From assembly GCA_039090855.1 (NCBI GenBank), contig CM076996.1, positions 51,054,469 through 51,118,468 on the forward strand: DNA of 64,000 nucleotides, given 5' to 3'. Positions within the stretch are counted from its first letter, which is position 1; each line of letters opens with the position of its first letter. Positions 23,486 to 34,481 of the stretch are shown piece by piece. Origin of the DNA: Macrothele yani. Lineage: Eukaryota; Arthropoda; Arachnida; Araneae; Macrothelidae. A program made the translations under genes and the position numbers. Under the pieces are notes generated by a model. The model saw only the letters and a list, made by a program, of their open reading frames with translations. It did not search any database and was not told where the DNA came from.

Positions 23486-23640
23486 TAATAATTCAATAAA
23501 TAAATAAAAATAAAGGCCTAACCATAGATTTGGGTACTTCCCGATGAAATTTCACCCGAAAAATCTGTACAAATGTACTAAGTGTAAAGTAGATGGACAG
23601 AATAACATTATATTAAAAAAATAATAATTAGGCCACATAT
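23127..23640 (+). repeat. Three tandem units of about 145 bp with a CA microsatellite
   Basis: Units start at the cctaggctagg or cctaagctag phrases near 23127, 23272 and 23416. They share ctgcagattt, acttcccgaYgaaatttcac and gtagacRgacacaaaa. In the third unit a (CA)n run of about 58 bases (23426-23483) has expanded where the others have short purine-rich text. Confidence 0.65.
23426..23483. repeat. (CA)n microsatellite
   Basis: Uninterrupted dinucleotide run. It is likely length-polymorphic. Confidence 0.95.
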
Positions 23641-24147
23641 TCAATATATATTCAAAATAATTAAACTAAATGCTGCATCAAATGTTAAGAAGCATTAAGA
23701 AAATAGAAAAGTCAGCAAGCAAAGAAAGAAAAGGAAATCAAATGTGCTGTGGGAAGAATTAAAAAACTGAAAGAAAGAAAAAGTTACTAGAACAGGCTGA
23801 AGAAGCTAATGCAATAGAAACAGAAATTAAAGCAGCATACACATACACATACAAACAAACTGCAGAGTTAAAGCTATCTCATACATTGCATTTGGATTGT
23901 TAAAGCTCTTCATTAGTGCCCTGGAGGGTAAATGTTATCCAATGAGGAAGTGTTTGATTTAGATAACTTTTTTAGTTTTATGTATGCTTAGTAATACCAA
24001 GCCTTACATGTCTACTTAATGACATAAAGAGAACCTTAGTAATGACGCATTCTAAGTTTTCTAGTGTATTTAAGAAGTGGTATGTTAATTAAACCTGTAT
24101 AATATTAAAAGCCTGGTTTGCTCACATATGTTTTTTTCTTGTTTCAG

Positions 24148-24195
24148 TCTGAAAGAATTCAGAAGTATAAAGATTATGCAAATAAGTTACTTGTG
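24148..24195 (+). CDS. EARS2: EARS2 internal exon (48 bp), mitochondrial-type glutamyl-tRNA synthetase
   Basis: A 16-codon exon (SERIQKYKDYANKLLV) is bounded by a pyrimidine-rich acceptor (tttcttgtttcag) and a consensus donor (gtaag at 24196). It begins and ends in phase 0. The peptide matches the end of the first half of the GluRS catalytic fold, where human EARS2 has a QSQRLELY-type helix ending in LL-[KV]-[TS]-G. It joins exactly to the exon at 46865, giving LLVSGLAYRCFC. The enzyme charges tRNA-Glu in the mitochondrial matrix. The preceding exon with the ATP-binding HIGH-type motif was not found in the 24 kb upstream. Confidence 0.75.
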
Positions 24196-24529
24196 GTAAG
24201 TTAGTTCTTGCACTGAATTAGAAACTATTTGTGTACTATTACAGTTACTGGTTTCACCAAATGAGTTTTTGTTTTTCAAACAGATAACAGATGTCAAATA
24301 TTTTCCATAGCATAACAGGACCTTTATTGTGAATAAATGGTGTCTGTTGAACTACCAAAACTGAACTCTGTTCTATAGCTCTAAGTTGTAATTGAATAAA
24401 TGAACTGGTGTAGAACAGTTAGTGGAACACTGTTCTCTGTGTTCATTGAAGTTTGATCTCACAATCAACTGTCTACACAGTCTGTAATTTTACAGTTTTG
24501 TACCTCAGTTATATGTATATATCTATAAA

Positions 24530-25740
24530 CACAGTCGTATCATAATAAGGTGACTGCCACCGGAATCATAGTGTACCCACCCAGGCACATCACAGAGTGC
24601 ACGTGACAAGGTCGACCACACAGAGATGTAAGCTGCTGGCCAGGACAGATAAGCCATAGTGTGTAACGTGAGTACAATGGGCAGAGGTAGTGATTTGATG
24701 GACGTTAAAAGGAATGATCATCAGCTACCGCGCCAAGGCTGGAAGCATCTCAGAAACAGCAGGCTTCGTGGGCTATTCGCAAGGTGCTGTAGTAAGGATG
24801 TACCAAGAATGGACCGCTAGCACACCGAGTACCTCCCGACATCAAAACTGAGGAGCCCCTAAAGGCCATGGACCCCAGAGGAGAACATTGCCTCAGTCGA
24901 CTGCCATAGGGTAATTGATGCGCAACCATGCAGCAATTGACCACTCAAACGAACACTGAGGCACCCAGGTACGTGTCCCCAATAACAATAGAGCGAACCC
25001 TGTTATGCATGGGTCTCCGGAGTCGACGTTGATTTGAGGCGCCCATGTTAACCCAGGTCCATCAGCGAGGCCGCCTGCAGTTCGCATGGGACTACCATTA
25101 CCATTATTGGACAGTGAAAGAGTGGACAAAGGTTGCCTTCTCCAACGAATCGAGGTTTCTACTCCACAGAAATGATGGTCGGTGTCGGATAAGGTGTCAG
25201 ACAATGAGAACCAACACCCGGACATGCTTGTCGGTCAAGTACAGGCCGGCAGTGGCAGTGCATGTCTGGGAGATGTTTTCCTGGTATGACCTGCGACCAC
25301 TGGTACCACTGGATGGATTCCTGAAGACCAATGGCTATGTGTCCATTCTCATACATCACTTCATGTTGGACGTTTACTCTGGTGGTGATGGTGTCTACCA
25401 ATAGGACAATGTACCTTGCCATGTCACCAAGGAGGTGCATTACTGGTTCCAGGAACACAACATCAATGTCTCCATTCTCCTTAGCCGGTGAAATTGCCTG
25501 ACCTCAATCCCATAGAGCACTGGTGGGACTATTTTGGTTGACAGGTTCGACATGCGGACCGACAACCACATCGCCTCCGTGACCTTTGTGCTCTGCTGCA
25601 GTCCGAATGGGCATGTGTCTTCCTGCAACCTTCCAGGGCCTCACTGCATCCATGCCACCCCGTCTCGTTGCTGTCATCTGGGCTGAGTGTGTTTATTCCT
25701 ATTACTAGGTAGGTGGTCATATTATTCTGATATGTCCGTG
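24530..25740 (+). mobile_element. Tc1-like transposon, degraded
   Basis: The ends are complementary (cacagtcgtatcataataag and the inverse of ttattctgatatgtccgtg), with TA after the right end and a decayed TA at the left. Inside, the plus strand reads VAFSNESRFLLHRNDGR, DNVPCHVTKEVHYWFQEHNI and other Tc1 transposase segments. The first catalytic Asp is Asn (FSNES), a stop lies just before DNVPCH, and the final Glu motif is lost, so it is inactive. Confidence 0.7.
25045..25640 (+). pseudogene. Tc1-like transposase remnant
   Basis: The catalytic core runs from QRGRLQFAWDYHYHYW to the C-terminal region, with stops at about 25402 and 25489 and at least one shift. The DDE triad is degraded as described for the element. 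No N-terminal paired-type helix-turn-helix is readable in a single frame. Confidence 0.6.
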
Positions 25741-26251
25741 TATGTGTGCCTGAAAAAGAGTCAAAGTGAATGTGTGCATTCAAAGTCAGGGAATTTTTCA
25801 AACTTCTTACCGATCAGAATATTTTTTTTTTTTTCGTTTTCTAACCAGAGAGGGTAGTGCTCATTGTAGCGTGTGTATGCTATTGTGGAAGTCAGCTGGA
25901 ACAGGGAAATTGTTAATATTAAAAGGTGCCATTATAATTTGAAAAAGCATTAAAAATTAAAAACGCTCACAGACTGTGACTTTCTGTGTCAACAAACCCT
26001 CGGATAGTTTCTGATAATTGGGAACAGGTCTTGAAGTTCTAGAGGTTGGGAACATCTGGAAGTACAAAAGAACTCAAAAGATATGAAGAATATTTGGAAA
26101 CACTTCAAGTTAAAATAGAATTAGTAGTGTACAATGTTACACTCGTGATTGAAGTTGCTAGGAAACTTGTAAATGTATATACTTTTAATTAGCGAATTAC
26201 TAGTAAAAAGGACAAATTTGCTTGTGGATGGAAAAACAACATAGTACTGCT

Positions 26252-26471
26252 AAAAAAAAAATTTTATTGGAAGTTTAATGCCCACCATGAGCAACTTGAT
26301 GGGCTATAAGCAGTCGCCCTTCCTAATTTAGGGTCACTGGTTCTAGGGAAAGGAAAGAGCCTGTACTGTAATACCAACACAACATTCATGTCTCACCGGG
26401 ATTCAAACCCGAACCCATCTTAGATGAATGATCAGAAGCCAGCGCTTAGACCACTGCACCACCGGGGTGGC
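26252..26471 (-). mobile_element. tRNA-derived SINE, copy 4 (minus strand)
   Basis: Inverted copy of the same SINE, with head at 26471 and tail at 26252. The flanks TAGTACTGCT (26242-26251) and TAGTACTTCT (26472-26481) match 9 of 10. The tail is short and now partly T-rich. The body has more substitutions than the copies at 10.6, 21.0 and 28.9 kb, so it is older. Confidence 0.8.
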
Positions 26472-26751
26472 TAGTACTTCTAGTGTAACTTTATTTGTTG
26501 TAAATGTATTATCTCTAATATTCCACACTAACAAAAATCCATTTGGGGCATTGTTTTCATTTTTGAGGAAAGTAAAGTGTGTGGCTTCTACCTAATCATT
26601 CCATAAATGTAACTTGGGAGATCAGCAAACTTTGTTTTCACTTTTGCTTATTAGAAATACAATCCTTTTATTCTGTAGTGCATACACTATCTGATCAAAA
26701 GTATCCAGACACTTGCCTATCCGCAAACTCCCCATAATGGGAAAGGAATTA

Positions 26752-28007
26752 TTCGGTGTACAAATAAGTTTTAAAGCATTTTTTTGTATGACATATACAG
26801 CTAATTTACATATCCGACATTCCCCTGCATTGTCATGTGACTGTAACTGGTCCTGAGTATCAAATGTGACACAGAAGTTTGCCCAACAGTCAAACGCACT
26901 TTCCCATCGGTAGGTGAAAGATGGCAAGCGATACTGCATTTATTCAACACTGCATTCATTACGAATTTCATCAAGGAAAAAGTGCTGCGAAAGCATGTGC
27001 ATCGATCTGTTCTGTTCTGGTGGAGAATATTGTATCGAAAAGCATGTGTTAGTTTTGGTTTAGACGGTTTAAAGCAGATGATATTGATGTTAGCGATCGA
27101 GAACCTAGCGGCGTCCCACAGAAGGTTGCACTTGAGAAACTGCAAGCATTGGTGGATGAAGATTTGTCTGAAATGCAAAAAGAACTAGCTGAACAAACCG
27201 TTTCCAATCGTTTTCGTGCAATGGGAAAGATTCAGAAGGAAGGAAAATGGGTGCCACATGACCTGAGCCAGAGAAACAAGGATGAGCGTGTCATGAAGTG
27301 TTTGAATCTGTTGAATAAACAACACAGAAAGTCTTTCCTGTGGAAAATCGTTGTGGGTGATGAAAAGTGGATATGGTACGACAGTCCCAAATGCAAAAAA
27401 CACTGGGTAGACCCCGGTGAAGCAACAACTTCGACACCCAAACACAGTATTCACTCCAAGAAAGTTCTGCTGTGCATCTGGTGGGATATGAAGAGTATGC
27501 TCTATTGTGGACTAATGAAGCAATGTTAAACTGTTACTGCTGATTGCTACAAGCAACAATTGCTGCGATTGAACCTGGAAATCTGTCGGAATCGTCCATT
27601 CACAGGCAAAGGATTGTGTCCCGTGAAATTACTGCATGACAACGCTAGGCCACATGTCACGAAATTGGTTAAGGAAACGTTATTGAAGCTTGGCTGAAAA
27701 GTTTTGGAGCATCCGGTGTATAGTCCCAACATAGCCCCTTCAGACTATCATTTGTTCCAATCGATTCAACATGGTTTGTCTGCTGCATGGTTCTGGACAT
27801 GTGACGAAGTGCAAAAATAGGTTGACGACTTCCTCGCGTCACACGACGAAGTATTCTTCGTGGCTGGAATCCGTCAGTTGCCCGACCGATGGCGAAAGGT
27901 GATAGATAATGGCGGTGCATATTTTGATTCGTAAAAGTATTATTGTTTTCTCTCAAATTACATGTTGTGTTGTCTTAAAACGCTTTAAAACTTATTTGTA
28001 CACTTAA
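26752..28007 (+). mobile_element. mariner transposon, full length
   Basis: The terminal repeats ttcggtgtacaaataag and the inverse of cttatttgtacacttaa are flanked by TA on both sides (26750-26751 and 28008-28009). The length of 1256 bp is normal for mariner. It encodes a single transposase frame with stops. Confidence 0.8.
26921..27934 (+). pseudogene. mariner transposase, one frame with four stops
   Basis: From ATG 26921 to the stop at 27932-27934 there is one unshifted frame of 337 codons, the normal mariner size. It is interrupted by stops at 27050, 27527, 27695 and 27818. The signature KWVPHDLS is present. The catalytic residues are all there: VVGDEKWI, LLHDNARPH and YSPNIAPSDYHLF give a D,D34D triad. 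The lack of frameshifts contrasts with the decayed Tc1 around it and indicates a younger insertion that has decayed by point mutation only. Confidence 0.8.
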
Positions 28008-28088
28008 TAATATTGAGTTGATCCACCCTTTGTTGCTATCACAGGCTCCACTCCATTGGGAAGGTTTTCCTCTAAATTTTGGTACGTT

Positions 28089-28517
28089 GTGAAAATACAA
28101 GTTTGTCCGTGTCCCCTCACTCTGGAGTAAGTTGCTCTCCCAACTGAACTATGCAGATATATGTCTCGCTGCAGATTTGTCGTCTTGACACATGTTTTCA
28201 CCTCTGTAGTACGTCATATCATCTCCCTCTTATTTTTATTTTTTTTTCTTTGAAGCGAAGTAGGAGTTTTTCATTAATTCCAAACAATGTGTGGAACAAA
28301 CATCACACATTTTTCGAAGAACCCAACGGCCAGTGGATCCATTTGCCACAATTGGTATGCCAATGAATGTGAAAACACAAATATGTCCGCTTCGGGCGTC
28401 GAACCCATGTCTCCTCACCCCGGAGTAAGTCACTCTCCCAACTCTGCTACGCAGGTATAATGTCTCGCTGCAGATTTGTTGTCTTGACGCGTGTTTTCAC
28501 CTCTGTAGTACGTCACA
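28089..28517 (-). repeat. Composite tRNA-like insertion with 5-bp TSD
   Basis: This stretch interrupts the Tc1 host between two copies of ACGTT (28084-28088 and 28518-28522). It holds two related units (about 28089-28215 and 28366-28517). Each is bounded by gtgaaaa-acac and its inverse gtgttttcac, and carries on the minus strand a tRNA-like core with A box (TAGCAGAGTTGGGAG) and, in the second unit, a B box (GGTTCGACGCC). The first unit has lost the B box. Confidence 0.5.
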
Positions 28518-28888
28518 ACGTTCTGTGAAGATTGCCTTCCATTCTACCACAAGAGCATTAGTCAGGTTGAACAGTTCAGCTTGACTCATAGTTGGAATTC
28601 CAATTCATCCCAAAGGTGTTCCATGCAGTTGTGATTGTTGTCTGTGCATGCCAGTCAAGTTCTTTCACACCCATCTCATGAAACCGTTTCTGCACGGACT
28701 TAGTTGTGGATGGTACCATACTTCTTTTGGGAAAGGAAAGGACCTTTACCGAACTGTTGCCATAATGTTCAGAGCACAGAATTGTTGAGAATGTCATTAT
28801 GAGCTGCAGCTTTAAGATTCCTGGGTACTGGAACTAGGGGCCCTTGCCTAAACCATGTAAAACAGTTCCAGAGTATGAATCCTCCTCC

Positions 28889-29119
28889 GCCGCCCCGGTG
28901 GGCGCAGTGGTCTAAGCGATGGCCTCTGATCATTCGTCCGAACGGGGTCCGGGTTCGAATCCCGGTGAGGCATGGATGTTGTGTTTGTCTTACGGCACTG
29001 GCTCTCTCCCTTCCCTGGAACCAGTGGCCCTAAATTAGGGACGGGCGGCTGCTTATAGCCCATTGAGTTGCTCACAGTAATCGTTAAACCTCCAATCAAA
29101 AAAAAAAAAAAAAAAAAAA
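28889..29119 (+). mobile_element. tRNA-derived SINE, copy 5
   Basis: Standard head, body and A tail, with one extra G in the A-box region. The flanks GAATCCTCCTCC (28877-28888) and GAATTCTCCTCC (29120-29131) match 11 of 12. It is inserted into the minus-strand Tc1. Confidence 0.85.
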
Positions 29120-29401
29120 GAATTCTCCTCCACTAAACTTCACAGCTGGCACAAGAATTTCCTCCACACCCAGACTTATCTGATGGATTGCTAGATGGTG
29201 AAGCACAATTCATCACTCCAGAGAACATGCTTCAGATTCCACTGGCGCCTAGCTTTGTACCACTCCAATCGACTCTAGGCATTGATCGTGGATGTTAGGC
29301 ATTCTGTGTCACTCCTCAGCCATGGAACCCCATTCCTTCAGCGTTATGGTGTTAGCATTGCTTCTAGAGGGATTTTGGAACTTGGTATTCCTGTAGATTG
29401 T

Positions 29402-29990
29402 AGGAATAGGTATGGGTAGCACCTTTTAGAGCACTCTTATGAGAACAATTTTGTCGAAAATTCTGGAGTTGAATATGGACACGTTTTAAGATATGTGGAC
29501 AGCATTATTGTTTTTAACAATAGGTATTTCTTTGAGCAAGCTAAAGAAATTTTTCCTGTGGAACTAACAATAGAAAAACGAACCGTGATAGCAAAAACCC
29601 TGCACTTTTTGGATTTCAAGATTAATGAAATAGTTGGTGAATGGTTTGTGACGGAGATCTATGACAAAAGAAGAAACTTCGGGTTTAACATCAGTTATTA
29701 TACTCACTGGAACTCAAACATCTCAAATAGTGAACATCACAGTATAGTAATTTCCTAGTTTTGGCATATCTGTAGAGTCTGCAGTGAATTGTCTTTTATT
29801 AATAGGAACCTTGGGTGGTTATTTAAACAACTGTTGCCAAATTATTTTCCTTTTTATTTCATTTACAGACACTTTGAACAGCTGATTTTGAAATTTAATT
29901 CCAACAGGCCTTATGGTTTACATATTAAAGACAATATTAATCCTTGACGCTACAAAGTTAAACAATTATTTAAAAACTAAGTGCCATTTG
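29402..29990 (+). pseudogene. Reverse transcriptase fragment of uncertain class
   Basis: The plus strand reads EYGHVLRYVDSIIVFNNRYF, then TLHFLDFKINE and TEIYDKRRNFGFNISYY. This is the palm core and downstream LDFLD and TKLYDKR-type segments of a retroelement RT. The catalytic YxDD box is YVDS, so it is inactive. Later pieces (FEQLILKFNSNRPYGLHIK) follow after stops. I have seen this RT style in marine-invertebrate retroelements but cannot name the clade. Confidence 0.45.
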
Positions 29991-31179
29991 ATGGGTAACG
30001 ACTGAAGCTCACTAATTGAAGATCACTAACGGTTAAAGCATATGACTAACACCAACCTAGTTTACACATAGCAATCACATAACATTCCTTCTAGGTCTTG
30101 TTCTCTATGTTTTGCTGCTTTTATTAACTGTGACCGTTTGCTTCACTTTTCACCTTTGGAGCACAAATATATGTCAGTTGGGTTTGTTCACCAAATCGTC
30201 TTTCGGATGTCGTTTTTGCATTTCCCGTGGTCTTGTGGCTTCGAGAGCGCATTCAGCGAGGCTTTTGGCTTCGACCAACTTATTTTGCTGTTATAGAAAA
30301 GCCCCTTCACCCAACCAGTGTTCTCTTAAAGTGTATGTTATTCTAGCATCATGTTGACTACTTTCAAAGGTTTAGATACATTGGTTTCTGATAATTTATG
30401 GTATGTTGTTGCATTTTCCTTGGTTATTTTACTGCTTGCGTAGTACGAGTTTGAAACTTTACAGTACATTACTGATGGGGATTTCAGGGTTGTTTATGCC
30501 ATTTTTTGGTATACCCAACTCATACTGGTTATATTTGCTATATGCTCGGTTTGCAGCATGCGCAACCTTCGATTCTTATCTTTCGAATATTAGTGTAGTA
30601 CCCTGAAACAGAATCTTTTTCAGAGGTCTGCAATGCTGAAAGGAAAAGCTAAAAACTGTCTACAAGATAAAGGGAATTCTAAATATTATTTTTTAAGTAA
30701 AATTTATAGTCAAACTAGCTTTTCCCTGATAAGAAAAAAAGAAAGAAAGAAAGATTTTATTTTATTTTATTCAGAATTTAAACATTATTCCTTTAATGCT
30801 TTTGAATTTTTAAAAATAATGATTTGGAAGTATAAACAATAGTAAATAATTTGAAATTCAAAAATAAATTTGTGTGTGTGTTTGTGTGTTTTTAATTAAA
30901 TAATCAATTAAACTTTCAACTCCCTCCTTAAAGGGATGTTCTACCTGATACACATTGTGCTTTTATTATTTTCTGCAGCAATTATGTTGTATTAGGGGCT
31001 TCATCAGCTGATGATTTAGGCAGCTGTGTAAGAGTAATGATCATGTCAACTTTGAAAATGTTAGTTATATAATATCACATTTCATTTGTATGTTAAACTG
31101 GTGCCCATGTAGGATTTTTATTTGAAATCCCTTTTGTGAATTGACTGCAGGTTTTGAGAAAAAATTATTAAATTTGTAA
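29991..31179. other. No gene seen
   Basis: AT-rich, with a short GT microsatellite near 30875-30890 and no recognisable family or conserved frame. Confidence 0.35.
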
Positions 31180-32070
31180 AAATGTGGTGGGACCTTTTCA
31201 TTGATGCAATTAAATCCACAAAAAATATTAAATTAAAGTGAGAAGCAAGGCAAGAGTTCTTGTAAAGCAAAAAACATTTCTCTTCATCAATCTGAAATGA
31301 AATTATCTGGAAGTAAATAAAATAGAAAAAAATTTGTGACCTCCAGCTATTGAAATGCTGTGTAATACAGCTGTGGAAATGCCACAAGAGACATTAAAAA
31401 TGCATAGAAATATGATTTTGCTAAAAAAATATAAATCAACTTTCACCTGAAACTAACTAAGATGAAGTTATCTGGAAGAAGAAGGAAAAAAAAACAAAAA
31501 AACCTGCGACTGTCAATTTCCGAAATGCCACGGAAACAGAGAACGAAATGTTGTAAACGCTAAAAAATATGGCTCTTGAAACACAGACATGCACCTCTTT
31601 AACTGAAACAAAGCTATCTGGAAGCCAAAAAAGGAAAATTTGCGACCATCAGCTCCCGGAATGCAGCACAATACGCCCCTGAAAGTGGAGGAGTGTGACA
31701 ATAAAAAAAATGCGTAAAAAAATGATTTTTGAAAAAAGAAAGAAAAACACTTCATAAATCTGATGGAGCTGAAGCCATCTTAAAGAAAAAAGAGAAAAAA
31801 AATTATTGGACATCAAGTTCTGAAACACCGACATGCCGCGAAAATGGAGAAGGAAACATTGACAAGGCTTGAAAAATATTGCTCTTGTTAAAAAAAATCA
31901 CATAAAGCTAACTGAAACAATGCTATACGGACGTTAAAAAAAGAAAATTACAGCCACTAGCTTCCGGAATGCAGCGCAATACGGACGTGGTGGAAACGTA
32001 GAAGTCGTTGAAAGTGCACAAAAGTATCGCTTCCTAGCTTCATTATTGAAAGAAAGCAATATTCTTTTCA
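31180..32070 (+). repeat. Diverged tandem array, about 140-160 bp units
   Basis: About five or six units share ctgaaac-aagctatctggaag, a purine run, gcgaccatcagctcccggaatg and a GC-rich tail. The period is close to that of the CTCF-like arrays but the sequence is different. No ORF. Confidence 0.5.
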
Positions 32071-32368
32071 ACTTGAAGTTATCTGTTTATCTGTTTGTAA
32101 AACATGGAAGAAAGAAAATTAAAATAAAATGAAATAAAACAACTGCCTACGGGATCTATCAATATAACTTCATGTCTGGAAGTGGGATTCAGTTTTAAAG
32201 TTGGGCAAAAATTTCCTTTCCTTTGCTTTAAAATTGAAAGGAATGCTAGAAACAGTGATTGTTAAAGAAATAGTCAGAAAAAACAGTCTGCACATCTTTA
32301 AAAAAAAAATTGCGACGGGCGTCTCCCAGTTGCGCTGTGTCTGCTCCTGGGGTTGAGTTGAGCAAATA

Positions 32369-33628
32369 CTGGGTTGGTGCAGATGAAATGTCCGGCAAAG
32401 GACCAGCACATGTGGACGGTGAGAACGGAAAAGTAGGACAACTTACCTAGGCAAAATAATCCCCTTTGGCATTGACACAGTTTCCATCTGTCCGGCAAGG
32501 CCATGATCCCGGAATGAAAAATGTCTTGTGGCTGGCACCCGAAAAAGTCATAAACTGCATGTTGAACCTCGTCTGTCGCAAACTGTTTCCCAGACAGGAA
32601 GTGATCCAGGTGACGAAACAGATAATAGTTTGTCGGAGACAAGTCCGGGGAATAGGCAGGATGAGGAAGTGCTTCATGGCCCAAGGCACTTAGTGTCAGC
32701 ATCGTTCATTGTGCGACGTGAGGACGGGCATTGTACTGGAGCAGAAGAACACCATGTCTGTTGACCCCAGCCAGTTGTAATTTCCGGTGCATCTGGTGTA
32801 ATTTAGCACAATAACATTCTGCAGTGATGGTCTAGCCTCTTGCCAAGAAACAGCGATAAATTATCCCGCCTGTGGACCGCCAGACAAGGAGCATCATCTT
32901 CTTGGTATGTAGGGGTTTAGATGCCACCCAGCACACTGTGCCTTGCTTAACTATTGTGCAGATTGCTTCTGATTATCATAAAGGACCCACTTCTGGTCGC
33001 AGGTGATGATTCGATGCAGTAGAGGTTCCTGTTTATTCCTGGCAAGCAGCGACATGCAGACTTCCAAACGCCTAGTCTTGTTGGCTGTTGTCAACTCATG
33101 CGGCAGCCACATGTCCAGCTTTTTTACCTTACCCAGCGCAGCCAGACGCTGAACAACTGTCTTGTGGTGGACACCTATCTCTGCCGCTATCTCACGACAC
33201 ATTTTTCGGGGGTCCGCTTCAACCCCACGTAACAGAACTTCATCAAAACCAGCAACAGGTCGGTGACCACGTGCTTCGTTTTGCAGGTCCGTATCTCTGC
33301 TTTGAAACTTCACAAACCATCGCCGAATGGTTCATTCATTGGCTGTATTCTCCCCAAATGCTTTGTTAACATTTCAAGCAGCAATTCCTGCAGAATGGCA
33401 TAGTTTAAATTCATACAGGAAGATGACTCTCAAATCCGGCGTCTGCATGTTTCCTTTGCAAGCCATGTTACGTCCAAACCTACCACGCCTGAACCTTGTT
33501 CTTCACACACGTGCTAGCTATTTATAGTAACTCTGTGACGTAACACCTGTGGGTGGTTCCATTCCGCTGTGGTGGGGGCCTGTCTCCACTGCTCGTTCGC
33601 TCCGGACATTTCATTCGCACCAACCCAA
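32369..33628 (-). mobile_element. mariner transposon, inactive
   Basis: The terminal repeats ctgggttggtgcagatgaaa and the inverse of attcgcaccaacccaa are flanked by TA on each side. The length is 1260 bp. The ends resemble the TTRGGTTGGTGC type of mariner. Confidence 0.75.
32400..33380 (-). pseudogene. mariner transposase with lost catalytic residues
   Basis: The minus strand reads a helix-turn-helix part (IGVHHKTVVQRLAALGKVKK), the signature WLPHELT, ITCDQKWVLYDN (first Asp kept), then QYNARPHVAQ where HDNARPH is expected, and YSPDLSPTNYYLF where SDYHLF is expected. Two of the three catalytic Asp residues are replaced (Tyr and Asn). A stop follows HVAQ and frames change. Confidence 0.7.
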
Positions 33629-34034
33629 TAGTTAAGAAAATTTCGTTTTTTTTTTTATTTTATTTTTAATATATGAAATAAATAATATAAACTTTTGAAA
33701 CTTTCTGAAAGCAATCAATCTGCAAGGGTTGAAGTAATCCGCGGCATCCCCCGCCATGTCGCACCGTTTCTGCCACTGGGTTGGTGTAGATATTTGTAGG
33801 GATAGTTTTGTGTTTCATTTTTGAAGATGTATTGTGATATTTTCCTATATATGTTATGGGCAAATGACGAATTCCAGAGAGATCGTGATCTGCGTGGGCA
33901 AATCGCGATGTTCCTACCCCTTTCGGGCAAAGTCCAATGTCTTGGTATTTTGATATGTGTCCGGGCACATGGAGATCTGACCAATTGTCTTTGGGCAAAT
34001 CACGATTCGACCAATTCAAGGGACCATCCTATGT

Positions 34035-34244
34035 TTATATTTGCTTATATACATCAAACCTTTTTATTCTCCTGTAGTCTTTGCTCGACTTCTTTGCAGC
34101 TTTCTTCACCCCTTCCACGTCATTCAATAGTTCATAATACCTTTCTTCCTTGAGAAAATCATTGGAATCACTGTTGTTCATTTTAACTAATTTTGCATGA
34201 AACCGTTCTTTCATATCACCAACATGTGTATCAGAAACCAACAC
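34035..34244 (-). pseudogene. N-terminal fragment of a KRBA2/Ginger-integrase-like protein
   Basis: A 69-residue minus-strand frame reads MKERFHAKLVKMNN, FLKEERYYELLNDVE and KDYRRIKRFDVYKQI. This resembles the N-terminal segment of KRAB-A-domain-2-like integrases found as Ginger-type TEs. It stops before any zinc-binding or catalytic integrase domain, so only the start of the gene is left. Confidence 0.4.
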
Positions 34245-34481
34245 TAAATTATCAGTTAAGCACTACTTACTACTTCTAACACTGTCAAGAGCTGGATGAA
34301 CAATGGTGTGCACAGCCTTTGCGAGAGTAACCTGGCACGTTACCTTGAGACAGCTTGGTCAAAGGGAGTAGTGTTGAGAGCTGGACCAACTGTGCCATGC
34401 ACAACACGTGTGCTTGAGACAGATTGGTCGAAGGGGTGGTGTTTGGATTCTGACTTCCCACCAGTCTGGTGATGACATGTA

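Larger units (their letters stand above)
26685..29400 (-). mobile_element. Tc1-like transposon hosting three later insertions
   Basis: The left end begins at a TA with cactatctgatcaaaagtat, a familiar Tc1 terminus. Minus-strand Tc1 sequence then continues in pieces between a mariner (26752-28007), a composite tRNA-like insertion (28089-28517) and a SINE (28889-29119). Joining the pieces gives a Tc1 running through the usual landmarks, such as the region near 29140-29390 coding for the catalytic core on the minus strand. The far end near 29400 is abrupt, so the element is truncated. Confidence 0.6.

Noticed and set aside
30950..31035. Hammerhead-like CTGATGA ... GAAA on the minus strand
   Set aside because: The segment between CTGATGA and GAAA does not form a convincing stem II and there is no duplication or element boundary.
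33750..33830. ctgggttggtgtagat near 33775 as a second mariner end
   Set aside because: Only about 15 bases resemble the mariner end and no partner end or TA-flanked element was found.
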